In this document: piece after piece, positions 44,817 to 55,085 of the stretch
Layout: each line of letters opens with the position of its first letter
Numbering within the stretch: the first letter of the stretch is position 1
DNA from: Shinella lacus
GTDB lineage: Bacteria; Pseudomonadota; Alphaproteobacteria; Rhizobiales; Rhizobiaceae
Direction: 5' to 3'
Assembly: GCF_010994755.1 (NCBI RefSeq)
Contig: NZ_WHSB02000005.1
Coordinates: 281,281 to 345,280 of the forward strand
Length of the DNA stretch: 64,000 nucleotides
Translations under genes and position numbers: made by a program
Notes under the pieces: model-generated
Database searches by the model: none
What the model saw: only the letters and a program-made list of their open reading frames with translations
What the model was told of the DNA's origin: nothing

Positions 44817-45437
44817 ATGTCGGCCGAGACCACGACACAGAACGAGCGCCATTCCGCCTACGAGGATGCCATCGCCATCGTCGTCGGCACGATGTTCATG
44901 GCGCTCGGCATCGTGATCTACACCAAAACCGTGCTGCTTGCAGGCAGCACGGCGGGTCTCGCGCTGCTCCTGCAATATGCGACCGGCATCGGCTTCTGGT
45001 GGCTGTTCTTCGCCATCAACCTGCCCTTCTACATCCTCGCCGTCAAAAAGCTCGGCTGGGCTTTCACGCTGCGCACCTTCGCGGCGGTCACGCTGGTCTC
45101 GATCTTTACCCGGCTCACATTCGAGCTGGTCTCGTTCTCCCATCTCGATCCGCTCTATGCGGCGGTCATGGGCGGCGCGCTGTCCGGCACAGGCCTGCTC
45201 ATCCTCTTTCGCCACCGCACCGGGCTCGGCGGCATCAATGTGCTGGCGATCTATCTTCAGGACCATTTCGGCATCCGCGCCGGCTATTTCCAGCTCGCGG
45301 TCGATCTCGCCATCCTCGCCGCCGCCTATTTCGTCATCCCGCTCGATCGCCTCGCCCTCTCCATCGTCGGCGCCGTCGTGGTCAACATGACGCTCGCGAT
45401 CAATCACCGCCCCGGCCGCTATCTCGGCGTGACGTGA
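44817..45437 (+). CDS. YitT/DUF161 family membrane protein
   Basis: A 206-residue inner-membrane protein with about five or six hydrophobic segments and family sequence LAGSTAGLALLLQYATGIGFWWLFFAINLPFYILAVKKLGWAFTLRTF and GTGLLILFRHRTGLGGINVLAIYL. The function of this family is not established. It begins 7 bp after the aminotransferase, so the two are likely cotranscribed and the Lrp regulator may control both. Confidence 0.88.
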   Translation: MSAETTTQNERHSAYEDAIAIVVGTMFMALGIVIYTKTVLLAGSTAGLALLLQYATGIGFWWLFFAINLPFYILAVKKLGWAFTLRTFAAVTLVSIFTRLTFELVSFSHLDPLYAAVMGGALSGTGLLILFRHRTGLGGINVLAIYLQDHFGIRAGYFQLAVDLAILAAAYFVIPLDRLALSIVGAVVVNMTLAINHRPGRYLGVT

Positions 45438-45487
45438 CCGCGCCGGCGCTCTAAGAAAGCGCCACAAGGCGAATCGAGGAGAGACGC

Positions 45488-45832
45488 GTGACCGTCACGA
45501 TCTACGGCATCAAGAACTGCGACACGATGAAGAAGGCCCGCACCTGGCTCGACGCCAAGGCCGTCGCCTACCGCTTCCACGACTACAAGGCCGAAGGCAT
45601 CGACGAAGCGAGCCTCAAGCGCTGGGTCGAGGCGCTGGGCTGGGAAACCGTGCTGAACCGCGCCGGCACCACCTTTCGCGCACTGCCGGATGCCGACAAG
45701 CAGGATCTTGATGCGAAGAAGGCGATCACGCTGATGCTCGCCCAGCCCTCGATGATCAAGCGCCCGATGCTGGAGCGCGACGGCGCGCTGACGGCCGGCT
45801 TCAAGCCGGACATCTACGAAACGCTGTTCTGA
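45488..45832 (+). CDS. ArsC family (Spx/YffB-like) protein
   Basis: A 114-residue thioredoxin-fold protein of the ArsC family. The redox or binding Cys is in TIYGIKNCDTMKKARTWLDAKAVAYRFHDYKAEGI (residues ~3-37), and the C-terminal IKRPMLERDGALTAGFKPDIYETLF is the family's tail. Only one Cys is present (CDTM rather than CxxC), as in YffB/Spx-like members, so arsenate reduction is unlikely and another glutathione- or protein-linked role is more probable. Confidence 0.88.
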   Translation: MTVTIYGIKNCDTMKKARTWLDAKAVAYRFHDYKAEGIDEASLKRWVEALGWETVLNRAGTTFRALPDADKQDLDAKKAITLMLAQPSMIKRPMLERDGALTAGFKPDIYETLF

Positions 45833-45849
45833 GCTTTACGTCCTGACGC

Positions 45850-46836
45850 TCAGACTGCCTCCCAGCCGTCCTTCTCGCTGGCGCGGTAGATGGCGTCGAT
45901 AAGCTTCTGGTTGCTGGCGGAGCTTTCCAGCGACACCACTTCCTCATTCTCGCCAAGGGCGGCCTTGGTGAAGGCTTCCACCTGGCACCGGTACTGGCGG
46001 GCGTCCTGGAAGCGGAAGTGCTGGCTTTCGGTGTGGCTCTGGTTTGTCAGCTCGATTTCTTCCGCGCCGTAGCGGTCGGCATTGAAGGGGGATTTCACCT
46101 CGATGAAGCCCTTGTCACCGTGGAAGACCATGATCTGGCGCTGGGCGAGCTGGGTGGAGATGTAGAAGGACAGTTCGAAATCGCCGAAATCGGCGCGCAC
46201 GCTGGAATAGATGTCCGTGCCGAAATCGGGATCGCGATCGGTGCTGGCCTGCACGCGGACCGGCTCCTTGCCGGTGACGAAACGCGTGGTGATCGTCGGG
46301 TAGACGCCGATATCCGGCAGGCCGCCGCCGCCGAGCGCCGGCACGTTGCGCATGTTGCCGGGATCGCGGTTGAAATAGGTAAAGGCGCCCTGCACATGGC
46401 GCAGCCTGCCGATCGCGCTTTCCGCCAGAAGCGAGCGCACCTTGCGCCAGACGGGGCTGTAGGTGACCATGAAGGCTTCCGAGATCAGCACATTGTTGCG
46501 CTCGCGCGCCTCGATCAGCGTGGCGATCTCGCGGGCGTTCAGCGCGATCGGCTTTTCGCAGAGCACATGCTTGCCGGCATCCGCCGCCTTGATCGACCAT
46601 TCCACATGCTGCGAAGTCGGCAGCGGGATGTAGACGGCGTCGATCGTGTCGGAGGCGAGCATCTCCTCATAAGAGCCGAAGGCGTGCGGCACGGAAAAGC
46701 GGTCGGCCAGGGCGCGCGCCTTGGCAAGGTCGCGGCTGGCGATGGCGGTGACGACGCAGTTTTCCGCATCCTGGATGGCCGGCACGACGAGCTCGCGACC
46801 GATCTTGGCCGTCGACAGAATTCCGAAACGCAGCAT
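45850..46836 (-). CDS. Gfo/Idh/MocA family oxidoreductase
   Basis: A 328-residue NAD(P)-dependent oxidoreductase. The Rossmann part is [20 protein letters not shown] near residue 2, with [37 protein letters not shown] carrying the catalytic Lys in EKP (around residue 96). The C-terminal dimerisation sheet ([30 protein letters not shown]) resembles the dihydrodiol or glucose-fructose oxidoreductase type. The sugar or cyclitol substrate is unknown. Divergent from an aldo/keto reductase. Confidence 0.9.
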   Translation of the reverse strand: MLRFGILSTAKIGRELVVPAIQDAENCVVTAIASRDLAKARALADRFSVPHAFGSYEEMLASDTIDAVYIPLPTSQHVEWSIKAADAGKHVLCEKPIALNAREIATLIEARERNNVLISEAFMVTYSPVWRKVRSLLAESAIGRLRHVQGAFTYFNRDPGNMRNVPALGGGGLPDIGVYPTITTRFVTGKEPVRVQASTDRDPDFGTDIYSSVRADFGDFELSFYISTQLAQRQIMVFHGDKGFIEVKSPFNADRYGAEEIELTNQSHTESQHFRFQDARQYRCQVEAFTKAALGENEEVVSLESSASNQKLIDAIYRASEKDGWEAV

Positions 46837-46996
46837 GGTTCTCTCTCCCTGGATTGCGCGCAGAGACTAGTCGCGAGGTACGTTCCTCGCAAGCGCGGAT
46901 GCCGGCAAAAAATCGGACGAACAGCGTGCAAAGCGCTTTGCCGAGTCCTATGTTGCCTTCGACCGTTTTCAGCACGAACCCTTTGGAGGATCTCCC

Positions 46997-47953
46997 ATGC
47001 AGCTTCGTTCCCTCGGCAAGACCGGCCTTTCCATCGCGCCCCTCGTCTTCGGCGGCAATGTCTTCGGCTGGACGGCCGACGAAAAGACCTCGTTTGATCT
47101 GCTCGACGCCTTCACCGGCGCCGGCTTCAACGCCATCGACACGGCGGATGTCTATTCGCGCTGGGTGCCGGGCAATGAAGGCGGTGAGTCCGAGGTGATC
47201 ATCGGCAAGTGGCTGAAGCGCTCCGGCATCGCGCGCGACAAGGTGGTCATCATCACCAAGGTCGGCTCCGACATGGGCCAGGGCCGGCGGGACCTGCGCA
47301 AGTCGTGGATCGTCGAGGCGGTCGAAAATTCGCTGAAGCGGCTCCAGACCGACCATATCGACCTCTACCTCTCGCATTGGCCGGATCCGGAAACGCCCTA
47401 TGAGGAAACGCTGGAAGCCCATGCGGCCCTGGTGAAGTCGGGTAAGGTGCGCGCCTTCGGCGCCTCGAACCTCGACGCCGGCCAGCTCCAGGCCTCGTTC
47501 GACGCAGCCGACAAGGCCGGCTTGCCGCGTTACGGCGCGCTCCAGCCGGAATACAATCTCTACGACCGCGCCGACTTCGAGGGCGCGCTTGCCGACCTTT
47601 GCCACAAGGAAGAGATCGGCGTCATTACCTATTACAGCCTCGCCTCCGGCTTCCTCACCGGCAAGTACCGCTCGGCAGAGGATACCAAGGGCAAGGCGCG
47701 CGGCGAGGGTGTCGTGCACTATCTCGATGAGAAGGGTCTTCGCATTCTCGCGGCGCTCGACCAGGTCGCCGCCGAGACCGACGCCAAGCCGGCGGAGATC
47801 GCGCTTGCCTGGCTGATGGCGAAGCCCGCCGTCACCGCACCGATCGCCAGCGCCACCAGCCTTGCCCAGCTTGCCAGCCTGACGAAAGCGGCCTCGCTGG
47901 CGCTTTCCCCGGAACAGATGGCCGCGCTCGACGCGGCGGGAGCCTCGACATGA
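46997..47953 (+). CDS. Aldo/keto reductase family protein
   Basis: A 318-residue (alpha/beta)8 NADPH-dependent reductase. Catalytic tetrad pieces are seen: NAIDTADVYSRW (Asp and Tyr), VVIITKVGSDMG (Lys) and LYLSHWPDPETP (His), all near the expected positions, and the C-terminal half retains the cofactor-binding loop. Substrate unknown; it resembles AKR11/13-type proteins. Its stop overlaps the following acetyltransferase by 4 bp. Confidence 0.9.
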   Translation: MQLRSLGKTGLSIAPLVFGGNVFGWTADEKTSFDLLDAFTGAGFNAIDTADVYSRWVPGNEGGESEVIIGKWLKRSGIARDKVVIITKVGSDMGQGRRDLRKSWIVEAVENSLKRLQTDHIDLYLSHWPDPETPYEETLEAHAALVKSGKVRAFGASNLDAGQLQASFDAADKAGLPRYGALQPEYNLYDRADFEGALADLCHKEEIGVITYYSLASGFLTGKYRSAEDTKGKARGEGVVHYLDEKGLRILAALDQVAAETDAKPAEIALAWLMAKPAVTAPIASATSLAQLASLTKAASLALSPEQMAALDAAGAST

Positions 47954-48393
47954 CCGTGACGATCCGCGATGCCGTGGAACGCGACGAGGCGGCCTGGAGG
48001 AAACTCTGGGCCGGCTACCTCGCCTTCTACAAGACCGAGCTTTCGGATGAGGTGACGGCCTTCACCTGGGCGCGCATCCTGGATGCGGGCTCGCGCGTGA
48101 CGATGCGCGTTGCCGTGGAAGACGGGGAGATGCTCGGCTTCGCCATCCACCACTATCACGACTCCACCTGGGACATCGCGCCGGAAGGCTATCTCGAAGA
48201 CCTCTTCGTCGACGAGACGACGCGCGGCAAGGGCGTCGGGCGGGCGCTGATCGACGACCTCGTCACGATCTCCAAGCGCAATGGCTGGCGCGGCATCTAC
48301 TGGCATACCAACGAGGACAACGAGCGCGCGCGCAAACTCTACGACCGCTACATCAAGCCGGACGGGCACATCCGTTACCGGCTCAAAACCTAG
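47950..48393 (+). CDS. GNAT family N-acetyltransferase
   Basis: A 147-residue single-domain GNAT enzyme. The acetyl-CoA loop is at residues ~86-97 (VDETTRGKGVGRALIDDLVT), followed by RGIYWHTNEDNERARKLYDRYI, which is motif B. Opening TIRDAVERDEAAWRKLWAGYLAFY. It is coupled to the aldo/keto reductase by ATGA overlap. The acceptor is unknown. Its stop overlaps the stop of the convergent LysR gene. Confidence 0.9.
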   Translation: MTVTIRDAVERDEAAWRKLWAGYLAFYKTELSDEVTAFTWARILDAGSRVTMRVAVEDGEMLGFAIHHYHDSTWDIAPEGYLEDLFVDETTRGKGVGRALIDDLVTISKRNGWRGIYWHTNEDNERARKLYDRYIKPDGHIRYRLKT

Positions 48394-49280
48394 CCTCTGT
48401 ACCGGAAGAAATCCACGAAGGCCCGCAGTGCCGGGCGCATCTGCCGGCGCGAGGGATAGTAGATCGAAAAACCGTCGAAGGCCGGGCACCAGTCTTCCAG
48501 CACCGGGATGAGCCGGCCGGCGCGAATATCCTCATCGACCCGCTGGTCGAAGACATAGGCGAGGCCGGCGCCATCCATCGCCGCGGCGCGCATCAGCCGC
48601 TGGTCCGAGACGATCAGCGGACCCGTGACATCCACCGTCACCAGCCGGCCATCCTTTTCCAGCTCCCAACGATAGAGCCGGCCGCTCGAGAACCGCCGTC
48701 GGATGCAGCGGTGCTGCATGAGATCGCGGGGCTGCATGGGCTTCGGATGCGCCTCGAAATAGGCGGGCGCGCCGACGATGAGGCCACGCCAGGGGCCGCT
48801 TGCCCTCACCGCGATCATGTCGGCCTCCAGGTGCTCCCCGAGCCGGAGCCCGGCGTCAAAACCCTTTTCGACGATGTCCTCGAAGCGGTCGTCGGTTCTC
48901 AGTTCCAGTTCGATATCCGGGTAAGCAAGCAGGAAGGCGCCGAGGCGCGGCATGACGATGTCTTCCGCGGCGATCAGCGGCATGGTGATGCGCAGCGGCC
49001 CGGCGGGGCGGCCCTGCCGGTCGGACAGCGCTTCCATGACGGAGCCGATATCGGCAAGCGCCGGCGCCAGCGTGTCGAGCAGCAGGCGGCCCTCCTCCGT
49101 TGGCGCGACGCTGCGGGTGGTGCGCGCGATGAGGCGCACGCCGAGGCTCGCCTCCAGCGCGGAGACCGCGTGGCTGACGGCGGAGGGCGCGATGCCGAGT
49201 TCGGCAGCGGCCTTGCGGAAACTGCGCGCCTCCGCGACGATGGCGAGCACGGCGAGTTGGGAAAGCTGGGTCCGGTTCAT
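48390..49280 (-). CDS. LysR family transcriptional regulator
   Basis: A 296-residue LTTR. The N-terminal winged helix-turn-helix [62 protein letters not shown] is typical, followed by the substrate-binding domain (residues ~90-290) with [19 protein letters not shown]. Divergent from an aldo/keto reductase with 125 bp between starts, so it very likely regulates that gene. Inducer unknown. Confidence 0.94.
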   Translation of the reverse strand: MNRTQLSQLAVLAIVAEARSFRKAAAELGIAPSAVSHAVSALEASLGVRLIARTTRSVAPTEEGRLLLDTLAPALADIGSVMEALSDRQGRPAGPLRITMPLIAAEDIVMPRLGAFLLAYPDIELELRTDDRFEDIVEKGFDAGLRLGEHLEADMIAVRASGPWRGLIVGAPAYFEAHPKPMQPRDLMQHRCIRRRFSSGRLYRWELEKDGRLVTVDVTGPLIVSDQRLMRAAAMDGAGLAYVFDQRVDEDIRAGRLIPVLEDWCPAFDGFSIYYPSRRQMRPALRAFVDFFRYRG

Positions 49281-49405
49281 TGTTCAAACAGATAGAACAA
49301 CCCGTTGGCTTTTGCAGCAATTTTCAGATGAAGAGCCACGCCCTAGATTGGCCATGTCCGGATGACGGCGAAGCGCTGCCCGGACCCCAGGAAAAGGATT
49401 TTGCC

Positions 49406-50404
<999 letters not shown>

Positions 50405-50410
50405 AACAGA

Positions 50411-50438
50411 AAGGCCGCGGATCGCTCCGCGGCCTTTT
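50411..50438. terminator. Probable bidirectional terminator
   Basis: A perfect 11-bp stem AAGGCCGCGGA/TCCGCGGCCTT with a TCGC loop. It ends in TTTT on the plus strand, and the minus strand gives TTTCTGTTTT after the stem. It lies between the convergent aldo/keto reductase and the transglutaminase-like gene. Confidence 0.85.
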
Positions 50439-50459
50439 CAAATCCAGTCTGCGGCCTGC

Positions 50460-51077
50460 TTACTGGCCGACCGACGACACCATGACGGCATCGCCGTTCT
50501 CGATCGAGACCCAGCGGCCGGCGTGGAACGAGGCCTGGCGCTTCAGGTAACGGTAAGGCGTCGCCGTCCAGGGCTTCACTTCGGTGTTGAGGTTGTCGAG
50601 GATGAAATCGCCCTGGGTGGTGCGCACGGTCAGCACGGCATGGCCTTCGCCGTCCGGCTTGCGCACCACGGTGATCAGCAGGTCACCGGCGGCAAAACCC
50701 TTTTCCATCAGCTTCTTGCGCTTGAGGAGAACGAAATCCTCGCAGTCGCCGGCACCGTCGGGATAGGACCAGTATTCGTCCTTGCCGTGCAGTTCCTTGT
50801 CGGTCATCGGGGTTATGTCGCGGTTGACGCTGGCATTGATCTGGCGAACCACCGACCAGCCGAACTCCGTGACCTTGGCGGGCGCCTGGTTGCGCACGCC
50901 GGCACGGCATTCGGACTTGTAGGTCTGACAGAATTCGTAATGGCCGATCGGCTGGGACGTGACGCCGCCGGTCTGCATGGAAAGCGCCGATGCCGGTGCC
51001 GTGAAAGCCGAGGAAGAAGAAACGAGGAGCGCGAAAAACGCCGCAGCCCCAGCCTTCGCACCAATCATTCGTGCCAT
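50460..51077 (-). CDS. Transglutaminase-like cysteine peptidase (BTLCP family)
   Basis: A 205-residue secreted protein. The signal peptide ends near residue 32 (ASALS). The catalytic triad pieces are GAGDCEDFVLLKRKKLMEKGF (Cys, around residue 115), GEGHAVLTVRT (His) and ILDNLNTEV (Asp/Asn). Members are bacterial transglutaminase-like cysteine peptidases related to LapG, which releases adhesins. No LapA-type adhesin or LapD gene is in the window, so the substrate is unknown. The start has GGGGA upstream. Confidence 0.9.
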   Translation of the reverse strand: MARMIGAKAGAAAFFALLVSSSSAFTAPASALSMQTGGVTSQPIGHYEFCQTYKSECRAGVRNQAPAKVTEFGWSVVRQINASVNRDITPMTDKELHGKDEYWSYPDGAGDCEDFVLLKRKKLMEKGFAAGDLLITVVRKPDGEGHAVLTVRTTQGDFILDNLNTEVKPWTATPYRYLKRQASFHAGRWVSIENGDAVMVSSVGQ

Positions 51078-51193
51078 GAAACGTCCCCTAATCGTTAACA
51101 AAGAGTTAACGGTCAGGAGGGCATCTCGTCAATCATCAGAATTGGCGATGCAATAATATGGTTAAAATGCGACCCCGGCGACACAGCCGGGCC

Positions 51194-52012
51194 TCATTCC
51201 GCCCGGGCGAAAACCTCTGCTGCTTCAAGGATTTTCGCGATATCCTGCGGCCGCGACAGGCGATGGTCGCCATCGCGGATCATCGTTAAGACCACGTCGT
51301 CGCCGGAAAGATGCTCCATGAGGCGGACGGCATGGCTGTAGGGCACGTCCGGATCGGCCATGCCCTGCAGGATATGCACGGGGCAGCCGGTCTCGATGGC
51401 CCCGGTGAGCACGCGGTTGTCGCGGCCGTCCTCGATGAGTTTCAGCGTATAGATGTTCGGATCGGGGCCATAGGGCGTCGGCTCCTCGAACTGGCCGCGC
51501 TCGGCAAGTGCTGCGCGTTCGGCGTCCGTCAGGTTCGGCTCGATCAGCTCCGACGTGAAATCGGGTGCCGGCGCGATCAGCACGAGGCCGGCGATCGTGA
51601 GGCCCTTGCGCCCGGCAAGTTCCGCCACCGCGCGCAGCGCGATCCAGCCGCCCATGGACGAGCCGACGAGCACCATGCGGCGCGTGCCGAGCGCCTTGGC
51701 CGCGTGGTCGATCACGGCAAGCGTCTCTTCCAGCCAGCGCGAAATGGTGCCGTCGGTGAAAGCGCCGCCGGAGGCGCCGTGGCCGGAATAGTCGAAGCGC
51801 ACGCAGCCGGTGCCGAGTCTCTCGGCCAATGCGGCAAGCTCCACCGCCTTGGTGCCGGTCATGTCGGAACGGTAGCCGCCGAGCCAGACGAAATGGGCAA
51901 GCCCGTTGCCGGGGGCTTCCGGCTGGAGCGCGACCGCGATCTGCCGCGCCTCGTCGCCGGTCCCGACGGTGATGAAATCCGTGGCCCACCCATTGCCGTT
52001 CGTCGCCGTCAT
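51194..52012 (-). CDS. Alpha/beta hydrolase
   Basis: A 272-residue alpha/beta-hydrolase-fold protein. The nucleophile elbow is VLVGSSMGGWIALR (Ser, around residue 112). The acid and His are expected in GMADPDVPYSHAVRL and DGDHRLSRPQD, with oxyanion-type WLGGYRSDMTG before them. The SGHGASGGAF stretch in an early loop is a recurrent feature of the family. Substrate unknown; similar proteins are annotated as esterases or palmitoyl-protein thioesterase-like (ABHD10). The start with GGGAGAT is chosen rather than an upstream GC-rich extension. Confidence 0.85.
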   Translation of the reverse strand: MTATNGNGWATDFITVGTGDEARQIAVALQPEAPGNGLAHFVWLGGYRSDMTGTKAVELAALAERLGTGCVRFDYSGHGASGGAFTDGTISRWLEETLAVIDHAAKALGTRRMVLVGSSMGGWIALRAVAELAGRKGLTIAGLVLIAPAPDFTSELIEPNLTDAERAALAERGQFEEPTPYGPDPNIYTLKLIEDGRDNRVLTGAIETGCPVHILQGMADPDVPYSHAVRLMEHLSGDDVVLTMIRDGDHRLSRPQDIAKILEAAEVFARAE

Positions 52013-52250
52013 ACCTATCTCCCTGATCTGCACGTTCCAGCCGCGAAAAGCCGCCAGCCAGCCGGTCTTTGGCCGAGAGCTAGACCAGATTCGCGCACGC
52101 AAGGACAGGTGGTGATTTTTTCCACGCGCCGTGCTATTGACTTCGCAAGCCCGATCAACACATTGCCGAAAAACGCCGCGAGGCGGGCAAACGGCCCGAT
52201 CGACGCACCAAATTCATACCCAGTCGAAACAGTTCGAGGAGAACACGACC

Positions 52251-52787
52251 ATTCGCAGACCCTTCAAAGCGGAAGCCCCCGTCAAGGACGGCCCGCGCTC
52301 CAACAAGGAAATCCGGATTCCCCGGGTTCAGCTTATCGATGCCGAAGGCACCAACCACGGCACCGTTCCTACCGATCAGGCACTCCGCATGGCCGAAGAA
52401 GCCGGCCTTGATCTCGTGGAGATTTCGCCGAACTCGGAGCCCCCCGTCTGCAAGATCCTTGACCTGGGCAAGCTGAAATACGCCAACCAGAAGAAGGCGG
52501 CCGAAGCGCGCAAGAAGCAGAAGATCGTCGAGATCAAGGAAATCAAGATGCGCCCGAACATCGACACCCATGACTATGAGGTGAAGATGAAGGCGATGAA
52601 CCGCTTCTTTGAAGAGGGCGACAAGGTCAAGGTGACCCTGAAGTTCCGCGGCCGCGAAATGGCCCACCAGGAACTCGGCATGAAGCTCCTGATGCAGGTC
52701 AAGGAAGACACCGTGACCATCGCCAAGGTCGAAGCCGAGCCGAAGCTCGAAGGCCGCCAGATGATGATGGTGCTCGCTCCGAAGTGA
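52251..52787 (+). CDS. infC: Translation initiation factor IF-3 (AUU start codon)
   Basis: IF-3 binds the 30S subunit, checks the start codon and prevents early 50S joining. 178 residues: N-terminal domain [24 protein letters not shown], linker [34 protein letters not shown] and C-terminal [17 protein letters not shown]. No ATG or GTG fits the family's N-terminus; ATT at 52251 follows GAGGAG with 9 nt spacing, giving [10 protein letters not shown], a known alphaproteobacterial start. AUU starts let IF-3 repress its own synthesis. A possible promoter TTGACT lies at 52137. A terminator follows, so rpmI may be separately promoted. Confidence 0.96.
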   Translation: MRRPFKAEAPVKDGPRSNKEIRIPRVQLIDAEGTNHGTVPTDQALRMAEEAGLDLVEISPNSEPPVCKILDLGKLKYANQKKAAEARKKQKIVEIKEIKMRPNIDTHDYEVKMKAMNRFFEEGDKVKVTLKFRGREMAHQELGMKLLMQVKEDTVTIAKVEAEPKLEGRQMMMVLAPK

Positions 52788-52816
52788 GCCCGTCTCTCGC
52801 GCGGCTTTGCTTTTAT

Positions 52817-52863
52817 ACGCAATTGCGGACGCAAAACCGCGACACACTTTTGCTGGAATTGCT
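52817..52863. repeat. Dispersed ~47-bp palindromic repeat, copy 3
   Basis: Third copy of the element at 19145-19192 and 23063-23109, here between infC and its terminator. Ends GCAATTGC/GGAATTGC (one mismatch); the core GGACGCAAAACCG and CACTTTTGCTGGAATTGCT matches copy 1 closely. Confidence 0.85.
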
Positions 52864-52880
52864 TTAGCCCGCATGGATCG

Positions 52881-52910
52881 AAGCCGCCTTTCGGGGCGGC
52901 TTTTCCTTTT
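52881..52910 (+). terminator. Intrinsic terminator between infC and rpmI
   Basis: An 8-bp stem AAGCCGCC/GGCGGCTT with a 6-nt loop followed by TTCCTTTT. It lies beyond the repeat copy, about 95 bp after infC, so rpmI-rplT probably have their own promoter. Confidence 0.75.
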
Positions 52911-53073
52911 CTGCACCGGAAATCCCCGACTTCGAGGAATCCGGTTGCGCTTTTAAGGCACTTCGGTTACAAGCCGCCGTCCGAACGGTCCGGCAGGGCA
53001 TGCCGTGGCCGTTCTTTACGCTGGAGCCGTGCATCGTCACGCGGCTCGAATTCAAGAAGAATGGAGTAGCAAA

Positions 53074-53277
53074 ATGCCCAAGATGAAGACGAAATCGTCT
53101 GCCAAGAAGCGGTTCAAGATCACCGCGACCGGCAAGGTCGTAGCGGCCGCCGCCGGCAAGCGCCATGGCATGATCAAGCGTAGCAACAAGTTCATTCGCG
53201 ACGCGCGCGGCACCATGGTGCTGGCCGAAGCCGATGGCAAGAAAGTCATCAAGAACTACCTGCCCAACGGTCTCTGA
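53074..53277 (+). CDS. rpmI: 50S ribosomal protein L35
   Basis: A 67-residue basic ribosomal protein with the L35 pattern [46 protein letters not shown]. The start has GGAG upstream. It is the first gene of rpmI-rplT, followed by pheST, the standard bacterial order. Confidence 0.98.
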   Translation: MPKMKTKSSAKKRFKITATGKVVAAAAGKRHGMIKRSNKFIRDARGTMVLAEADGKKVIKNYLPNGL

Positions 53278-53318
53278 GACTTATCCGGCACTTTTGATAC
53301 GTTTAAGGAGATCATGAA

Positions 53319-53723
53319 ATGGCACGTGTAAAACGCGGCGTTACCTCGCACGCCAAGCACAAGAAGACGCTGAAGGCAGCCAAGGGTTTCTACGGCCGCC
53401 GCAAGAACACCATCCGCGCCGCCAAGGCCGCGGTTGACCGTTCGAAGCAGTTCGCCTACCGCGACCGCAAGGTCAACAAGCGCAATTTCCGCGCGCTCTG
53501 GATCCAGCGCATCAACGCTGCCGTCCGCGAGCATGGCCTGACCTATGGCCGCTTCATCGACGGCCTCAACAAGGCCGGCATCGAAGTGGACCGCAAGGTG
53601 CTGTCCGACATGGCAATCCATGAGACCGAAGCTTTCGGCGCGCTGGTCGCTGCCTCCAAGAAGGCTCTCGAATACCTCAAGGACGCTGGTACGAAGAACG
53701 AGTTTGAAGCCGCCGTAAACTAA
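53319..53723 (+). CDS. rplT: 50S ribosomal protein L20
   Basis: A 134-residue basic ribosomal protein that organises 23S rRNA early in 50S assembly. [80 protein letters not shown] is unmistakable L20. It starts 41 bp after rpmI and has AAGGAG upstream. Confidence 0.98.
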   Translation: MARVKRGVTSHAKHKKTLKAAKGFYGRRKNTIRAAKAAVDRSKQFAYRDRKVNKRNFRALWIQRINAAVREHGLTYGRFIDGLNKAGIEVDRKVLSDMAIHETEAFGALVAASKKALEYLKDAGTKNEFEAAVN

Positions 53724-53760
53724 CCGGCGCTTCCACAACCAAAACTTCGTTTCGTTGTGA

Positions 53761-53792
53761 AACCCGCGCCGGGGAACCGGTGCGGGTTTTTG
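53761..53792 (+). terminator. Intrinsic terminator after rplT
   Basis: A 12-bp stem AACCCGCGCCGG/CCGGTGCGGGTT (one G-U pair) with a GGAA loop and a TTTTT tail, 37 bp after the rplT stop. The following ~185 bp before pheS holds no gene; I see no T-box or leader peptide in it. Confidence 0.88.
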
Positions 53793-53978
53793 CTTGATGG
53801 ATACCGCCACGAAGGCGCCGCCTGCCCGTGGCGGTCCTCGCCAAGTTTTTCTGGCCCACCCGATTGATCGGGCGCGTGCACATGGGTAGTGATCTGCGGC
53901 GCTTCCTCGCCGCAACCGGCTATCCGTCCTAGGGTCTCCTGGCCCCCCGCCCGGCCGACGCAAGCAAAGCAGGTAAAG

Positions 53979-55064
53979 ATGACTGAACTCGACACTTTGG
54001 AACAGCAGCTCCTCTCCGACGTTGCCGCGGCCTCCGACGAAGCGGCGATCGAGGCCGTGCGCGTGGGCGCACTCGGCAAGAAGGGTTCCGTCTCGGACCT
54101 CCTGAAGACGCTCGGCACCATGTCGCCGGAAGAGCGCCAGACGCGGGGTGCCGCGATCAACGCGCTGAAGACCCGCGTGACGGATGCCATCGGCGAACGC
54201 AAGACCGCGCTGCGCGATGCCGCGATCGAAGCGCGCCTTGCGGCCGAGACGGTCGATGTCAGCCTGCCGGTGCGCTCCTCGCCCGCCGAGCGCGGCCGCA
54301 TCCATCCGATCAGCCAGATCGTCGACGAAATCACTGCGATCTTCGGCGACATGGGCTTTTCCATCGCCGAAGGTCCGGACGTCGAGACGGACTATTATAA
54401 CTTCACGGCGCTGAACTTCCCCGAGGGCCACCCGGCCCGCGAGATGCACGACACGTTCTTCTTCCCCGCGGACGAAAGCGGCGAACGCAAGGTGCTGCGC
54501 ACGCACACCTCGCCCGTGCAGGTCCGCACGATGGAGGCCCAAAAGCCGCCGATCCGCATCATCATTCCCGGGAAGACCTACCGGCAGGACAGTGACGCCA
54601 CCCATTCGCCGATGTTCCACCAGGTCGAAGGCCTCGTGGTCGACAAGAAGGCGAATGTCGCCAACATGCGCTGGGTGCTGGAAGAGTTCTGCAAGGCCTT
54701 CTTCGAGGTCGACAGCGTCACCATGCGCTTCCGCCCGTCCTACTTCCCGTTCACGGAACCGTCCTTCGAGGTCGATATCCAGTGCGACCGCTCGTCCGGC
54801 CCGATCGTCAAGTTCGGCGAGGGCACCGACTGGATGGAAATCCTCGGCTGCGGCATGGTTCACCCGAACGTGCTGCGCGCCGGCGGTCTCGATCCGGACG
54901 AGTACCAGGGCTTTGCCTGGGGCATGGGCCTCGACCGCATCGCCATGCTGAAATACGGCATGCCGGACCTGCGCGACTTCTTCAACGCCGACGTCCGCTG
55001 GCTGAGCCACTATGGCTTCCGCCCGCTCGACATGCCGACCCTGTTCGGCGGCCTCAGCGCGTAA
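53979..55064 (+). CDS. pheS: Phenylalanine--tRNA ligase alpha subunit
   Basis: Catalytic subunit of the (alpha beta)2 class II synthetase. 361 residues. The N-terminal coiled coil ([23 protein letters not shown] and [23 protein letters not shown]) binds tRNA. Class II motifs: motif 1 region [22 protein letters not shown], motif 2 [22 protein letters not shown], and motif 3 [25 protein letters not shown]. The ATG at 53979 gives the family's length. pheT begins 21 bp later. Confidence 0.98.
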   Translation: MTELDTLEQQLLSDVAAASDEAAIEAVRVGALGKKGSVSDLLKTLGTMSPEERQTRGAAINALKTRVTDAIGERKTALRDAAIEARLAAETVDVSLPVRSSPAERGRIHPISQIVDEITAIFGDMGFSIAEGPDVETDYYNFTALNFPEGHPAREMHDTFFFPADESGERKVLRTHTSPVQVRTMEAQKPPIRIIIPGKTYRQDSDATHSPMFHQVEGLVVDKKANVANMRWVLEEFCKAFFEVDSVTMRFRPSYFPFTEPSFEVDIQCDRSSGPIVKFGEGTDWMEILGCGMVHPNVLRAGGLDPDEYQGFAWGMGLDRIAMLKYGMPDLRDFFNADVRWLSHYGFRPLDMPTLFGGLSA

Positions 55065-55085
55065 CCGGCACCAAGGAGAAACATC

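Noticed and set aside
53793-53978. T-box or leader-peptide attenuator before pheS
   Set aside because: No Phe-rich leader frame, T-box motif or terminator/antiterminator pair is visible; only small GC-rich stems.
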